NCBI GenBank assembly: GCA_036747335.1
Contig: DAIOCL010000042.1
Location: 1-21,800 of the forward strand
DNA: 21,800 nt
Reading direction: 5' to 3'
Source of the DNA: UBA4660 sp002405435
GTDB lineage: Bacteria > Bacteroidota > Bacteroidia > Flavobacteriales_D > Sanyastnellaceae
Below the pieces are notes generated by a model. That model did not search any database and was not told the origin of the DNA. It saw only the letters and a list, made by a program, of their open reading frames with translations. Positions 1 to 6,574 of this stretch are shown here, in pieces (position 1 is the stretch's first letter; each line of letters begins with the position of its first letter). A program made the position numbers and the translations under genes.

Positions 1-405
1 GAATTTCCGGGTGGCTGGCACGATCACCCGTCTGATAAATTCAGCAGATCGGGGCGCACGGGCACTGAGCAGGAAGCCTTCACGTTTATTCAGCGCATTC
101 AGCAGTGGAAACACGCGCAGCCATGGATGGCGCAGGCCCAACTCACGCAGTTTGTGCCCGAAAACGGGCTATACATTTATGTCCGGCATACCTGTACATC
201 GCCATGCAGCAGAGCCGAACCGCTGCTGTTGGTGGCGATGAACCAGCAGAAAGAACCGCGGGAAATAGACTGGAGCCGGCTTTCGGAATTTATCGCTGCA
301 GGTGACGTGCTGGAAGACATTCTAACGGGGATTCGCTACGAAGCAGGCGCACCGCTTTCCTTAGAACAAGGGACTGTGCTCATGCTGGCGCGCGCTCCTC
401 AGTAA
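1..405 (+). CDS. GH13 alpha-amylase / cyclomaltodextrinase-type glycosidase, C-terminal part
   Basis: Frame 1 is open from the window edge to TAA at 403-405, so only the last 134 residues are visible. They start EFPGGW, then have an SGRTGTEQEAF stretch, a long helix, and later FVPENGLYIYVR followed by a small beta-rich region. This matches the end of the GH13 barrel plus the C-terminal beta domain of neopullulanase/cyclomaltodextrinase-like enzymes (SusA type), which have DFPGGW-(x)n-RT-x-EQ-x-AF at the same place. Such enzymes hydrolyse alpha-1,4 glucans or cyclodextrins, usually in the periplasm. The catalytic residues lie outside the window, so activity cannot be judged. The stop overlaps the 3' end of the convergent thioesterase gene by 7 bp. 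The family call is fairly secure; the exact substrate is not. Confidence 0.8.
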   Translation, partial: EFPGGWHDHPSDKFSRSGRTGTEQEAFTFIQRIQQWKHAQPWMAQAQLTQFVPENGLYIYVRHTCTSPCSRAEPLLLVAMNQQKEPREIDWSRLSEFIAAGDVLEDILTGIRYEAGAPLSLEQGTVLMLARAPQ

Positions 406-803
406 GTAAGACCTAACAATGCTTTCCACGCCTCGGGAACAGCTATGGAGCATTTCAACTGGTGGTTGTAACTCACCAGCACAGATTTGCCCGTGGCGCA
501 AAGCACCTGGGATGCATCGCCCGCTTTGGTAACCGCATATTCCATGGTAAGGCTTTTGCTGCCGATGTGTGTGCACGTTACGCGAATCTGCAGCTGGTCG
601 TGGAGGAATACAGGCACCCGGTAGTCTGCTTCGTTGCGCACCACAATAATACCGGCCGTATCCCAATCCCACGGCCGGTTCAGGGCATGCCGGAAATAGT
701 GCATACGGGCCTGCTCGAAATAGGTAAAGAAGGTGGCGTTGTTGACGTGCCCCATGGCATCAAGATCTGCGAACCTGATTTCAGGGGAATAGTGCGTGGT
801 CAT
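399..803 (-). CDS. acyl-CoA thioesterase, hotdog fold (4HBT/YbgC-like)
   Basis: This 134-residue protein is a single hotdog domain. Residues 9-22 contain RFADLDAMGHVNN, the 4-hydroxybenzoyl-CoA thioesterase signature, with D15 at the catalytic aspartate position and the HVNN turn that starts the central helix. Proteins of this family hydrolyse acyl-CoA thioesters in the cytoplasm; the substrate cannot be read from sequence. The ATG at 803-801 is preferred because it lies one base after the stop of the upstream gene (TGA-T-ATG), which suggests translational coupling, and because the motif then sits at the usual distance from the N-terminus. An in-frame ATG at 836 would add MHLNYLNYPID and overlap the upstream gene. 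The 3' end overlaps the convergent glycosidase gene. Confidence 0.88.
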   Translation of the reverse strand: MTTHYSPEIRFADLDAMGHVNNATFFTYFEQARMHYFRHALNRPWDWDTAGIIVVRNEADYRVPVFLHDQLQIRVTCTHIGSKSLTMEYAVTKAGDASQVLCATGKSVLVSYNHQLKCSIAVPEAWKALLGLTY

Positions 804-804
804 A

Positions 805-1797
805 TCAATAGGGTAGTTGAGATAATTCAAGTGCATAGATGCGTCCTTCGTCAGAGGCCAGCAGCAGTTGATCTCCGCGCAGCGCCATGCGGTAAAGATG
901 CGGTGATCCTTCCAGCACATATACCTGGGGCGCAGATGCCGTGGTTGTCCAGCGCGCGAGTTTGCCGTGGTTGCCGCAGGCGATATAGCCATCACCTGTG
1001 TCTATGAGATCGTTCCAGTTAAACCGCTCCCCCACTGCGTCGTTATTTTCCATCACGTCAGTCCATGTACGACCCGAATCCGTGAACCGGTAAATACCGC
1101 CATCATACCCGCACGCCATCATTTGCGCATCCTCTGTCGCGAGCACATCGGTGAGAAAGTCGCCCGTAAATCCGGTGTGCATGGCGCTGCCCGGTGCGCC
1201 GGACACAGCCATCGATGCACCATGGCCTACGACCATTCCTGAATCGCCATCCGTAATTGCGATGCCTCTGAATTCGTGCTGGTGAAAACTGAACGACCAG
1301 GAAGCCCCGCCATCGCCGGTGCGGTAGATGACGCCTTCTCCCAGGTTTTCTCCGCCTGCGAACCAGCCTGTTTGTGACGAAGTCCATTGCCAGCACCGCA
1401 CGCCCGGCCGGTCTTGTCCGTGAAAAGGCACCTGTTCGCCCAGCCAGTGCAACTTCCAAGTCACACCTCCGTCATCGGTTTTCCACAGGTGCAGAAAGTC
1501 TCCGCCCGCCCACCAGGTATTTCCACCCGCATGGCCGAGGCTATAGACACAGCGCGGCTCAGACACCTGGCTGGCTGTCCATGAGACGCCCGCATTTTCT
1601 GTTCTGAAGATCCAGCCCTCCCGGTCGCGGATACCCCCGCAGGCGAGCCACACCGAGTCGCTGAGCACCGCCAGGTCATATAGGCGCACCTGCTTTCCGG
1701 TCTCCATTGTGGTAAGCGGCACGATAGGCTCGTGTTTGTTGCAAGCCACCAACCACAGCGCAGCAATAAAACCCAGACAATGCTTCATCCTGATCAT
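805..1797 (-). CDS. lipoprotein with Asp-box (YCF48/BNR-like) beta-propeller repeats
   Basis: A 330-residue predicted lipoprotein. The N-terminus is a hydrophobic signal ending in the lipobox LVAC (Cys19). Four Asp-box-like motifs are visible: TENAGVSW (66-73), TDDGGVTW (107-114), TGDGGASW (160-167) and TDSGRTW (239-245). Each sits on a predicted beta hairpin, as in sialidase/YCF48-type propellers. These proteins act outside the inner membrane, often as binding or assembly scaffolds; no catalytic sialidase residues were recognised and no specific function is claimed. Two starts are possible, ATG 1797 (MIRMKHC) or ATG 1788 (MKHC), both giving a good signal peptide. The gene begins almost directly after the terminator of the upstream RRM gene and is followed by the thioesterase gene after one base, so the two are probably one transcript. 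Confidence 0.8.
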   Translation of the reverse strand: MIRMKHCLGFIAALWLVACNKHEPIVPLTTMETGKQVRLYDLAVLSDSVWLACGGIRDREGWIFRTENAGVSWTASQVSEPRCVYSLGHAGGNTWWAGGDFLHLWKTDDGGVTWKLHWLGEQVPFHGQDRPGVRCWQWTSSQTGWFAGGENLGEGVIYRTGDGGASWSFSFHQHEFRGIAITDGDSGMVVGHGASMAVSGAPGSAMHTGFTGDFLTDVLATEDAQMMACGYDGGIYRFTDSGRTWTDVMENNDAVGERFNWNDLIDTGDGYIACGNHGKLARWTTTASAPQVYVLEGSPHLYRMALRGDQLLLASDEGRIYALELSQLPY

Positions 1798-1802
1798 GGC
1801 AC

Positions 1803-1828
1803 AAAAAAAGGCCTTGCGGCCTTTTTTT
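1803..1828 (-). terminator. rho-independent terminator of the RRM gene
   Basis: A perfect 11-bp inverted repeat, AAAAAAAGGCC / GGCCTTTTTTT, with loop TTGC on the plus strand. It lies 20 bases past the stop of the RRM gene and ends in a T run on the minus strand. The A and T tracts make it potentially bidirectional. It ends only five bases before the ATG (1797) of the next minus-strand gene. Confidence 0.85.
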
Positions 1829-1848
1829 ATTAGAGTAAGTTATGCGCA

Positions 1849-2178
1849 TCAATAACGGTTACCACGATCGAAGCGGGGCTTGAAGCCACCACCCGGACGA
1901 CCTCCGCGGTCACCACCACCTCCGAAAGACTTTTTCGGACGCTCTTCGGCAACCTTGACAGCGATACGGCGGCCATTCACCTCCTGCTCATTAAGAGCGG
2001 AGATGGCGTTGTTGGCTTCGTCATCGTTAGGCATTTCCACGAATCCGAATCCGCGTGACCTGCCGGTTTCCCGGTCGGTAATCACTTTGGCGGAATCAAC
2101 AGCACCGTGTTTTGAAAACAATTGGGAGAGCTCCTCGCTCGAAAGGCTGAAAGGCAGCCCGGAAACAAAAATGTTCAT
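1849..2178 (-). CDS. RRM-domain RNA-binding protein with Gly/Arg-rich tail
   Basis: A 109-residue single RRM protein of the bacterial cold-inducible type. RNP2 is IFVSGL (3-8), starting right after the initiator. RNP1 is RGFGFVEM (42-49), with the aromatic residues that stack on RNA bases. Residues 82-109 are a short Gly/Arg-rich tail (GGGGDRGGRPGGG) typical of these proteins. It probably binds single-stranded RNA in the cytoplasm; members in other bacteria are often induced by cold, which is not shown here. It has its own predicted promoter about 110 bases upstream, leaving a long AT-rich leader, and a strong terminator downstream, so it can form a monocistronic unit. Confidence 0.93.
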   Translation of the reverse strand: MNIFVSGLPFSLSSEELSQLFSKHGAVDSAKVITDRETGRSRGFGFVEMPNDDEANNAISALNEQEVNGRRIAVKVAEERPKKSFGGGGDRGGRPGGGFKPRFDRGNRY

Positions 2179-2289
2179 GAGTTATGAATTGAATTTAAAA
2201 AAGTTTGCTGGTATAAAAAATTTCAAAAGCTCCAACAAACATGATCCAAACCACTTGCTCAAAAACACTTTGTTGAAACAATACAGGGG

Positions 2290-2318
2290 CAAATATAAGC
2301 AAGAATCTCACTTTACAA
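2290..2318 (-). promoter_or_regulatory. Bacteroidota-type promoter for the RRM gene
   Basis: On the minus strand a perfect -7 box TATATTTG (2297-2290) follows a TTG (2318-2316) after 18 bases, the TTG-N18/19-TAnnTTTG layout of Bacteroidota housekeeping promoters. Transcription would start near 2285 and give a leader of roughly 105 bases. The leader is AT-rich and contains the dyad TTGTT-TC-AACAA. A long leader would fit the post-transcriptional cold control known for other RNA-binding proteins, but that is inference. Confidence 0.5.
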
Positions 2319-2330
2319 TTTAAAAATCAA

Positions 2331-3152
2331 TCAATTCACACGAATTTCCACTTCATGCCCCGCATGGGCCCGCACGTTGAACACCCGCCCGCCATCAAGC
2401 AGGAGGTATTGACCCTTGATTCCCAACAGTTTACCGGAGAATTCCGGTGTGGTATCCAGTTTTAATGACTTGACTTTCAAGGGATATTCCCGCACCGGGT
2501 AGCGGATTGCTGTAACTTGGTCCGAAGGGTAGAAAAACGCTTCATAGTCTTCGGGCAGCAGCCGCAGCACCTGGTCTTTCCAGGCTACCAGACTGACAGT
2601 GTCCTGGGTTTCGTTTTTCAGCATGGCCTGCCAGGCCGTTTTATCGGGCATGTGGTCTTTAAGCGCCACTTCCATCAGTCCGGCCAACTGCCGGTAGGGT
2701 GTTTCGGCGACAATGATGGCCTCTGTGGCGCCCTGGTCAATCCAACGGGAAGGCACATTGGACGTGCGGGTCACCCCGACCTTCACATGGCTGGTGCGCG
2801 AGAGATACAGGTAGTGCGGCCGGTTGTGGTGCTCTTCTTCCCAGGCCTTGTCGCGCAGGGCAATTCCCTCATGAATGCGGCTGAGTTCGGGCCTGATGAT
2901 GCTCTCCACGTTGAGGGGGGAAGACAAAAAAGCCTCGTAGCTCATACCCTCTCCGAAGGTCTTTCTGATTTTTTTCCCGGTTACCACACAATGGATATTG
3001 CCTGAAAACCGTATAGACACCTCCCGCCCTACCCATGGATTGACAGGCACACTGCCCGATCTTTCCAGTATATGCAACTGCGGCAGGGCGTATTCTGCCT
3101 CGTCACCCAGGCGGGTTGACATTTTTCTGAGGTGGGTGGTGATCTGCATCAA
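2331..3152 (-). CDS. DUF2797 family protein
   Basis: A 273-residue cytoplasmic protein without signal or membrane segments. The central block IIRPELSRIHEGIALRD (about 86-102), followed by YLSRTSHVKVGVTRTSNVPS and WIDQGA, is the conserved core of the DUF2797 family as I know it from Bacteroidota. The biochemical role of the family is unknown to me. The only cysteine in the N-terminal half is in CVVTGKK (about 55-61). Members from some other phyla carry cysteine pairs in this region, so any metal site would be absent here. Two adjacent ATGs (3152, 3149) can serve as start. The gene diverges from the thioredoxin-like gene with 54 bases between the start codons. A weak -7 box (TTGTTTTG, 3193-3186) lies upstream. 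Confidence 0.82.
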   Translation of the reverse strand: MMQITTHLRKMSTRLGDEAEYALPQLHILERSGSVPVNPWVGREVSIRFSGNIHCVVTGKKIRKTFGEGMSYEAFLSSPLNVESIIRPELSRIHEGIALRDKAWEEEHHNRPHYLYLSRTSHVKVGVTRTSNVPSRWIDQGATEAIIVAETPYRQLAGLMEVALKDHMPDKTAWQAMLKNETQDTVSLVAWKDQVLRLLPEDYEAFFYPSDQVTAIRYPVREYPLKVKSLKLDTTPEFSGKLLGIKGQYLLLDGGRVFNVRAHAGHEVEIRVN

Positions 3153-3206
3153 GCGGGGCTTTGCAGTTTGTGCGGAATTTTACGGCAAAACAACACCATT
3201 ATCTTT

Positions 3207-3830
3207 ATGATTCAAACTGCTTCCCAGCCACCGGTCATCATTCCGGAAACCGAATTAGAAGGAGCCATGACGTACAAGTCCTTTCGAAAACTGGTCAGTG
3301 ATCTGGGTGCGGCAGGAAAAGTTACGGGCCACAGCCAGCAAGAGGGCCTGCTGGCCTACAGCCGGATCAACGAGCAACGCATGAACCGGTGGGATAAACA
3401 CACAAAGCTGCTTCCCGGCCTGCTCGATGCGGCGCACCGCATCACAGGCAAATACCGCTGGGTTGTCATTACAGAGGGCTGGTGTGGCGATTCGGCGCAA
3501 CAACTGCCGGTGATACAGAAGATCGCAGATGAGGTTGAAAAACTGGAACTCCTGGTGGTGCTGCGCGATGACCACCCCGCGCTGATGGAACGTTTCCTTA
3601 CGGCAGGCAGCCGTTCGGTACCCATACTGGTCTGCCTTAATGCGCTCAACCACGTGTGCTGGCACTGGGGTCCGCGGCCTGCAGCAGCCCAGGCCATGGT
3701 AATGGAAGAGCGGGCGCGCGTCGATTACCAGGCGGAAAAAACAAAAGAACACCTGCACCTGTGGTATGCAAAAAACAACAGTGCAGACCTCCAGACAGAA
3801 ATTACAGCGCTGCTCGGCCTCATGGTGTGA
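3207..3830 (+). CDS. thioredoxin-like fold protein with a single active-site Cys (WCGD)
   Basis: A 207-residue cytoplasmic protein. Residues 85-96 read WVVITEGWCGDS, a thioredoxin beta strand followed by the active-site loop in which CxxC is replaced by CGDS. SVPI (137-140) is the cis-proline loop, preceded by FLTAGSR. With only the N-terminal cysteine of the motif, dithiol oxidoreductase activity is unlikely; a monothiol or non-redox role is more plausible. Family members in Bacteroidota that I recall carry about 20 residues before the conserved TYKSFRKLV helix, supporting ATG 3207. The alternative ATG 3267 has AAGGAG two bases upstream, a spacing too short for a good Shine-Dalgarno. A near-consensus -7 box TATCTTTA overlaps ATG 3207, so if that box is real the shorter start would be used. 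Confidence 0.8.
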   Translation: MIQTASQPPVIIPETELEGAMTYKSFRKLVSDLGAAGKVTGHSQQEGLLAYSRINEQRMNRWDKHTKLLPGLLDAAHRITGKYRWVVITEGWCGDSAQQLPVIQKIADEVEKLELLVVLRDDHPALMERFLTAGSRSVPILVCLNALNHVCWHWGPRPAAAQAMVMEERARVDYQAEKTKEHLHLWYAKNNSADLQTEITALLGLMV

Positions 3831-3852
3831 AGCGTGGCAAACGGATTTTTTC

Positions 3853-3883
3853 TTGCTCAGGCCCGACCCATTTATTTACCTTG
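3853..3883 (+). promoter_or_regulatory. possible promoter for the T9SS cargo gene
   Basis: TTG at 3853-3855 and TACCTTG at 3877-3883 (one T short of TAnnTTTG) are separated by 21 bases. The start codon follows 34 bases later. The box is imperfect, so the call is tentative. Confidence 0.3.
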
Positions 3884-3917
3884 CACCTTGTAACTAAACC
3901 CACTAAACCGTTTTACT

Positions 3918-4850
3918 ATGAAAAGATTATTACCTGTTTACTTTCTCTTATTTATTACCCAGGGTGTTTTCGCACAGACACTCCTCTTTTCCGATGATTT
4001 TGAAAACTATACAGTCGGCGGAGGTGTGGCTGCCCAAAATACGGACTGGGATACCTGGGACGGCAGCGCCGGAGTTGACGGCACGGTTTCCTCTGACTAC
4101 GCCAGCAGCGGCGACAATAGTGTAATCATCGAAGGTACCGGTGTTGACCTTGTGTTGCCGATAGGCCCTTATGTAAGCGGTAAATACGACATCAAATGGA
4201 AGATGTTCATCCCCAACGGCTCTTCCGGTGCCTACTTCAATGCCATGCACGTGTGGAGTAGCAACAGCACCACCTACGAGTGGGCCGTGGATGTATTTTT
4301 TGATGATGCCGGAGAAGTTACCTGGGTTTCAGGTGGAGAGCCGGGTGGCACTGCCAACGTCAATATTGCCGAATGGTTTGATGTGCAGGTCACTGCAGAC
4401 CTCGACAACGACGAGGGTGTGCTGTACATCAACGGATCACTTGTGCACACCTTCCAGTGGTCACTCAACAACGCCAACGGCAATCCGGGTACCAACCAGC
4501 TTGCAGCCATTGACTACTTCGGCACTGATGCCGCAAATGGCCAGGGGCTATATTATATCGATGATGTAGAGGTATGGGAATCTACCAACGTGGGCGTTTC
4601 ACAACCCGTTGCTCCCGCATTCAGCTTGTTTCCCAATCCGGCAGCCGACATCGTGGTGCTTCAGCACCTCAATGGTTTCGAAGGCGGACTCGCCCAGGTG
4701 TTTGACCTGACCGGCAAGTTGGTGCTGCAGGCCAACCTCAACGCTGCCCTTAACCGCGAACTGAACGTCACTGCGCTCGGCCGTGGTATTTACATGGTGA
4801 AAGTGAGCAAGGGCAACCATCAGGTTACCCGAAAATTGGTGATCAAATAA
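3918..4850 (+). CDS. secreted protein with T9SS type A sorting domain
   Basis: A 310-residue secreted protein. Residues 1-19 are a signal peptide ending FA before Gln20. Mature residues 21-230 begin FSDDFENY and are rich in beta strands and Trp/Tyr/Asp, in the style of jelly-roll lectin-like domains of Bacteroidota exoproteins ("DDFE" start, late YYIDDVEVWE strand). No catalytic motif is recognised. Residues 235-310 form the T9SS type A C-terminal domain: FSLFPNP at 235-241, a VFDLTGKLV strand, then GRGIYMVKV and a basic KLVIK end. The protein is therefore expected to be exported through the Sec system, passed through the outer membrane by T9SS, and released or anchored at the surface. A strong terminator follows, so it is probably monocistronic. 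Confidence 0.87.
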   Translation: MKRLLPVYFLLFITQGVFAQTLLFSDDFENYTVGGGVAAQNTDWDTWDGSAGVDGTVSSDYASSGDNSVIIEGTGVDLVLPIGPYVSGKYDIKWKMFIPNGSSGAYFNAMHVWSSNSTTYEWAVDVFFDDAGEVTWVSGGEPGGTANVNIAEWFDVQVTADLDNDEGVLYINGSLVHTFQWSLNNANGNPGTNQLAAIDYFGTDAANGQGLYYIDDVEVWESTNVGVSQPVAPAFSLFPNPAADIVVLQHLNGFEGGLAQVFDLTGKLVLQANLNAALNRELNVTALGRGIYMVKVSKGNHQVTRKLVIK

Positions 4851-4870
4851 GACCGCACTGTATTCTATCC

Positions 4871-4897
4871 AAAGCCCGGTGTTTGCCGGGCTTTTTT
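4871..4897 (+). terminator. rho-independent terminator after the T9SS cargo gene
   Basis: AAAGCCCGG and CCGGGCTTT form a 9-bp perfect stem around the loop TGTTTG, followed by more T residues. It starts 20 bases after the stop codon. Confidence 0.88.
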
Positions 4898-5028
4898 ATT
4901 GTCTTCCCGGCGGTCCCCGGGGCATTGGCAACAAGCGCTGCATGACGCGCAGGGACGGGGCTCCGCATCCTTGGCACAGTTTTTACCTACTTTCGGAACG
5001 AATTGCACCAAACCCAATACACAACGCC

Positions 5029-5583
5029 ATGAAAAAAACAATATTTCCTCTCCTGTTTGTATGTGCCGTGCTGGCGCTGTCCTCTTGTAAATCCAACTCA
5101 CCGATGGGTGACCGCGTCAAGGAACCCATGACCGGAAGTAAGTACGAATCGAACGACCGCTACTTCAGGGCAGTGGGCAAGGCAGACAGCCAGGATGAAA
5201 ACATTGCCAAGAGCAAGGCAGACCTTCAGGCCAAAAAGGAACTGGCCCAGCAGGTGGGTACCCGGATGAAAGTAGTAACCGACCAGTACCTGCACGAGAA
5301 TGCCACCTCAACCGACAGCGAGATAAACGATAAATTCCAGAGCCTGATCAGGGAAGTGACCAATACCGAAATCGCGGATTTACGGAAGATTGATGAAGCG
5401 AAATTTCTCAACGGCGAAGGACGCTTCACGGTTTATATCGCCTATGAAATCCATAAGCGCGACATGTACCGCTTCATGAAACGTCAGGCCAAACTGGACG
5501 CCCGGCTAAACGAGTCGGAGCGCAAGGCCATCGAAACAATTATTGACGAAGAACTCAGCAAGGTTGAAGCCCTTGGAGATTGA
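5029..5583 (+). CDS. LPP20-like lipoprotein
   Basis: A 184-residue lipoprotein. MKK is followed by a hydrophobic stretch and the lipobox LSSC (Cys20). The mature part has YFRAVGKADSQDENIAKSKA leading into a long charged helix (about 60-85), then a SLIREVTNTEIADL segment and the strand GRFTVYIAYEIHK. This order (small strand with a G-x-A turn, helix of K/A/D repeats, strand ending in Y-E-I) is what I associate with LPP20-family lipoproteins, whose function is generally unknown. ATG 5029 is chosen because it opens the signal peptide. A possible -7 box TACTTTCG (one mismatch) lies at 4988-4995. The next gene starts 43 bases after its stop, so both are likely cotranscribed. Confidence 0.72.
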   Translation: MKKTIFPLLFVCAVLALSSCKSNSPMGDRVKEPMTGSKYESNDRYFRAVGKADSQDENIAKSKADLQAKKELAQQVGTRMKVVTDQYLHENATSTDSEINDKFQSLIREVTNTEIADLRKIDEAKFLNGEGRFTVYIAYEIHKRDMYRFMKRQAKLDARLNESERKAIETIIDEELSKVEALGD

Positions 5584-5626
5584 GTACATACAGTTGAAAC
5601 ACCCCTTAATACTGAACATCACAACC

Positions 5627-6289
5627 ATGAAAAAAATGCTGCCGGTGGCTCTGCTGCCAGTCAGTCTCCTGCTCGCCTCCTGCGAGCGCGAACCCTCATC
5701 GAGCGTCGACCAGGATAAAATCTGGACGCGCTACGAGATCAAGTACGACAAGAACACAGACAAGACCACTGCATATGCCGAATTTCGCTTTGGCAATGCC
5801 CTGGGTACCAAACTCGAACTGAGCGATCCCGCCCTGGTGACCTTCAACGGCACCACGATGCCGTTTAATGCTGTTACCGCAAACTATGAGCTTGAGTTGG
5901 GCGGAATGGTACCTGCGGGCACCTTCGTGTACACTGACCTGGATAACAACGTTTTTGCCAACAGCACTGATTCGCTGCAGTCGGTTGAGTTTCCCTCCGC
6001 TGCCATCACCATTGACTCCGGTTCTGACTATGTGCTCAACTTTGTCGGTGAGCCCATCGGCAGCAATGACCTGGTGAACGTGGTGATTGCAGACAAGAGT
6101 TTTACCACGGCTGTTGAGGGCGCCACCTCGATTACCCTTGGCGGCGTGCAGACCGGCGAAATCACCAATGGTCCGCACATCGCCTATATGTGGAGAAGCC
6201 TGGTGCGCAATGTCGGGCAGGGTACGTCTGAGGGCGGAACCATTTTCCTGACCTACCAGGCCTTTAACAAGGCCGTGAACGTAGAATAA
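5627..6289 (+). CDS. lipoprotein of unknown function
   Basis: A 220-residue lipoprotein with MKK, a hydrophobic core and lipobox LASC (Cys19), followed by acidic/serine residues (EREPSSS). The mature protein is predicted mostly beta, with features such as IWTRYEIKYDKNTDKTTAYAEF near the start and ITNGPHIAYMWRSL near the end. I do not recognise a family. ATG 5627 is chosen because it opens the signal peptide; the frame extends upstream into the preceding gene without a better start. It probably belongs to the same transcript as the LPP20-like gene. The last codons (near 6279-6289) lie at the start of the duplicated, error-affected stretch flanking the assembly gap. Both copies keep the TAA stop but differ in the last sense codon (GAA or GAC), so the final residue is Glu or Asp. 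Confidence 0.78.
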   Translation: MKKMLPVALLPVSLLLASCEREPSSSVDQDKIWTRYEIKYDKNTDKTTAYAEFRFGNALGTKLELSDPALVTFNGTTMPFNAVTANYELELGGMVPAGTFVYTDLDNNVFANSTDSLQSVEFPSAAITIDSGSDYVLNFVGEPIGSNDLVNVVIADKSFTTAVEGATSITLGGVQTGEITNGPHIAYMWRSLVRNVGQGTSEGGTIFLTYQAFNKAVNVE

Positions 6290-6421
6290 GTACTTGCCTC
6301 TATCACGCAGAAGCGGGGCCCGACGGCCCCGCATCAAATTGTATAAAGACGGAGAGTGATGTGAAAACACACGGGCAATAAGAAAATATGAAATGAAAAA
6401 TTTGAAGTAGAACAAATAGTG
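6279..6421. repeat. left copy of an unmerged contig overlap (degraded toward the gap)
   Basis: These 143 bases align without indels to 6432-6574 at a constant offset of 153. By hand count 88 of 143 positions agree: 46 of 54 at 6279-6332, then about half. Among the 55 mismatches the left copy has A 34, G 14, T 7 and C 0 times, and in 42 the left base is a purine where the right base is a pyrimidine. This is best read as a poor-quality contig end rather than biological sequence. Treat 6333-6421 as unreliable. Confidence 0.8.
6313..6332. terminator. hairpin terminator shared by the convergent lipoprotein genes
   Basis: GCGGGGCC and GGCCCCGC form a perfect 8-bp stem around CGAC, 24 bases after the stop of the plus-strand lipoprotein. 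In this copy no T run follows. In the copy right of the gap (6466-6485) the stem is damaged, but TTCCTTTTG follows. The likely true sequence is this stem plus that T-rich tail, serving both convergent genes. Confidence 0.6.
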
Positions 6422-6431
6422 NNNNNNNNNN
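6422..6431. other. assembly gap (10 N)
   Basis: Ten undetermined bases. Because the flanks are copies of one another, the gap has negative size: the two contigs overlap by about 143 bases and should be merged. Confidence 0.97.
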
Positions 6432-6574
6432 ACGTAGACTAAGTTCTTGCCTCTATCACGCTGCTCCGGTGCCCGACTGCCCCGCTTCCTTTTGTTGCAG
6501 CCCTGCGGTCGATGTCTACACGCACGGCCTTATCTTAATGATTCAGTTCAATGGTAAACGTATCACCATTCGGT
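6432..6574. repeat. right copy of the unmerged contig overlap
   Basis: This is the partner of 6279-6421. Its right part (from about 6535) is the intact 3' end of the minus-strand lipoprotein gene, so it is reliable there. Its left part (6432-6485) carries eight purine-to-pyrimidine differences that break the hairpin, so the left copy is more credible there. The true spacing between the two convergent stop codons is then about 90 bases. Confidence 0.75.

Noticed and set aside
804..995. Extended N-terminus for the thioesterase
   Set aside because: The extra 64 residues overlap the upstream lipoprotein gene in another frame and do not resemble anything. The ATG at 803 follows that gene's stop by one base.
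5696..6415. 239-codon minus-strand frame opposite the second plus-strand lipoprotein
   Set aside because: It runs through the unreliable sequence left of the gap, has no recognisable motif, and mirrors a lipoprotein with a clear signal peptide.
6341..6421. AT- and purine-rich stretch as a regulatory region or foreign DNA
   Set aside because: Its composition is explained by base errors skewed to A and G near a contig end; it aligns to the sequence on the other side of the gap.
6279..6574. Diversity-generating retroelement (template/variable repeat pair)
   Set aside because: Mismatches are concentrated at A in one copy (34 of 55), which recalls adenine mutagenesis, but 14 are at G and 7 at T. 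Mismatch density also rises along the repeat, no reverse transcriptase is present, and the pair flanks an assembly gap. A contig-end artefact explains it better.
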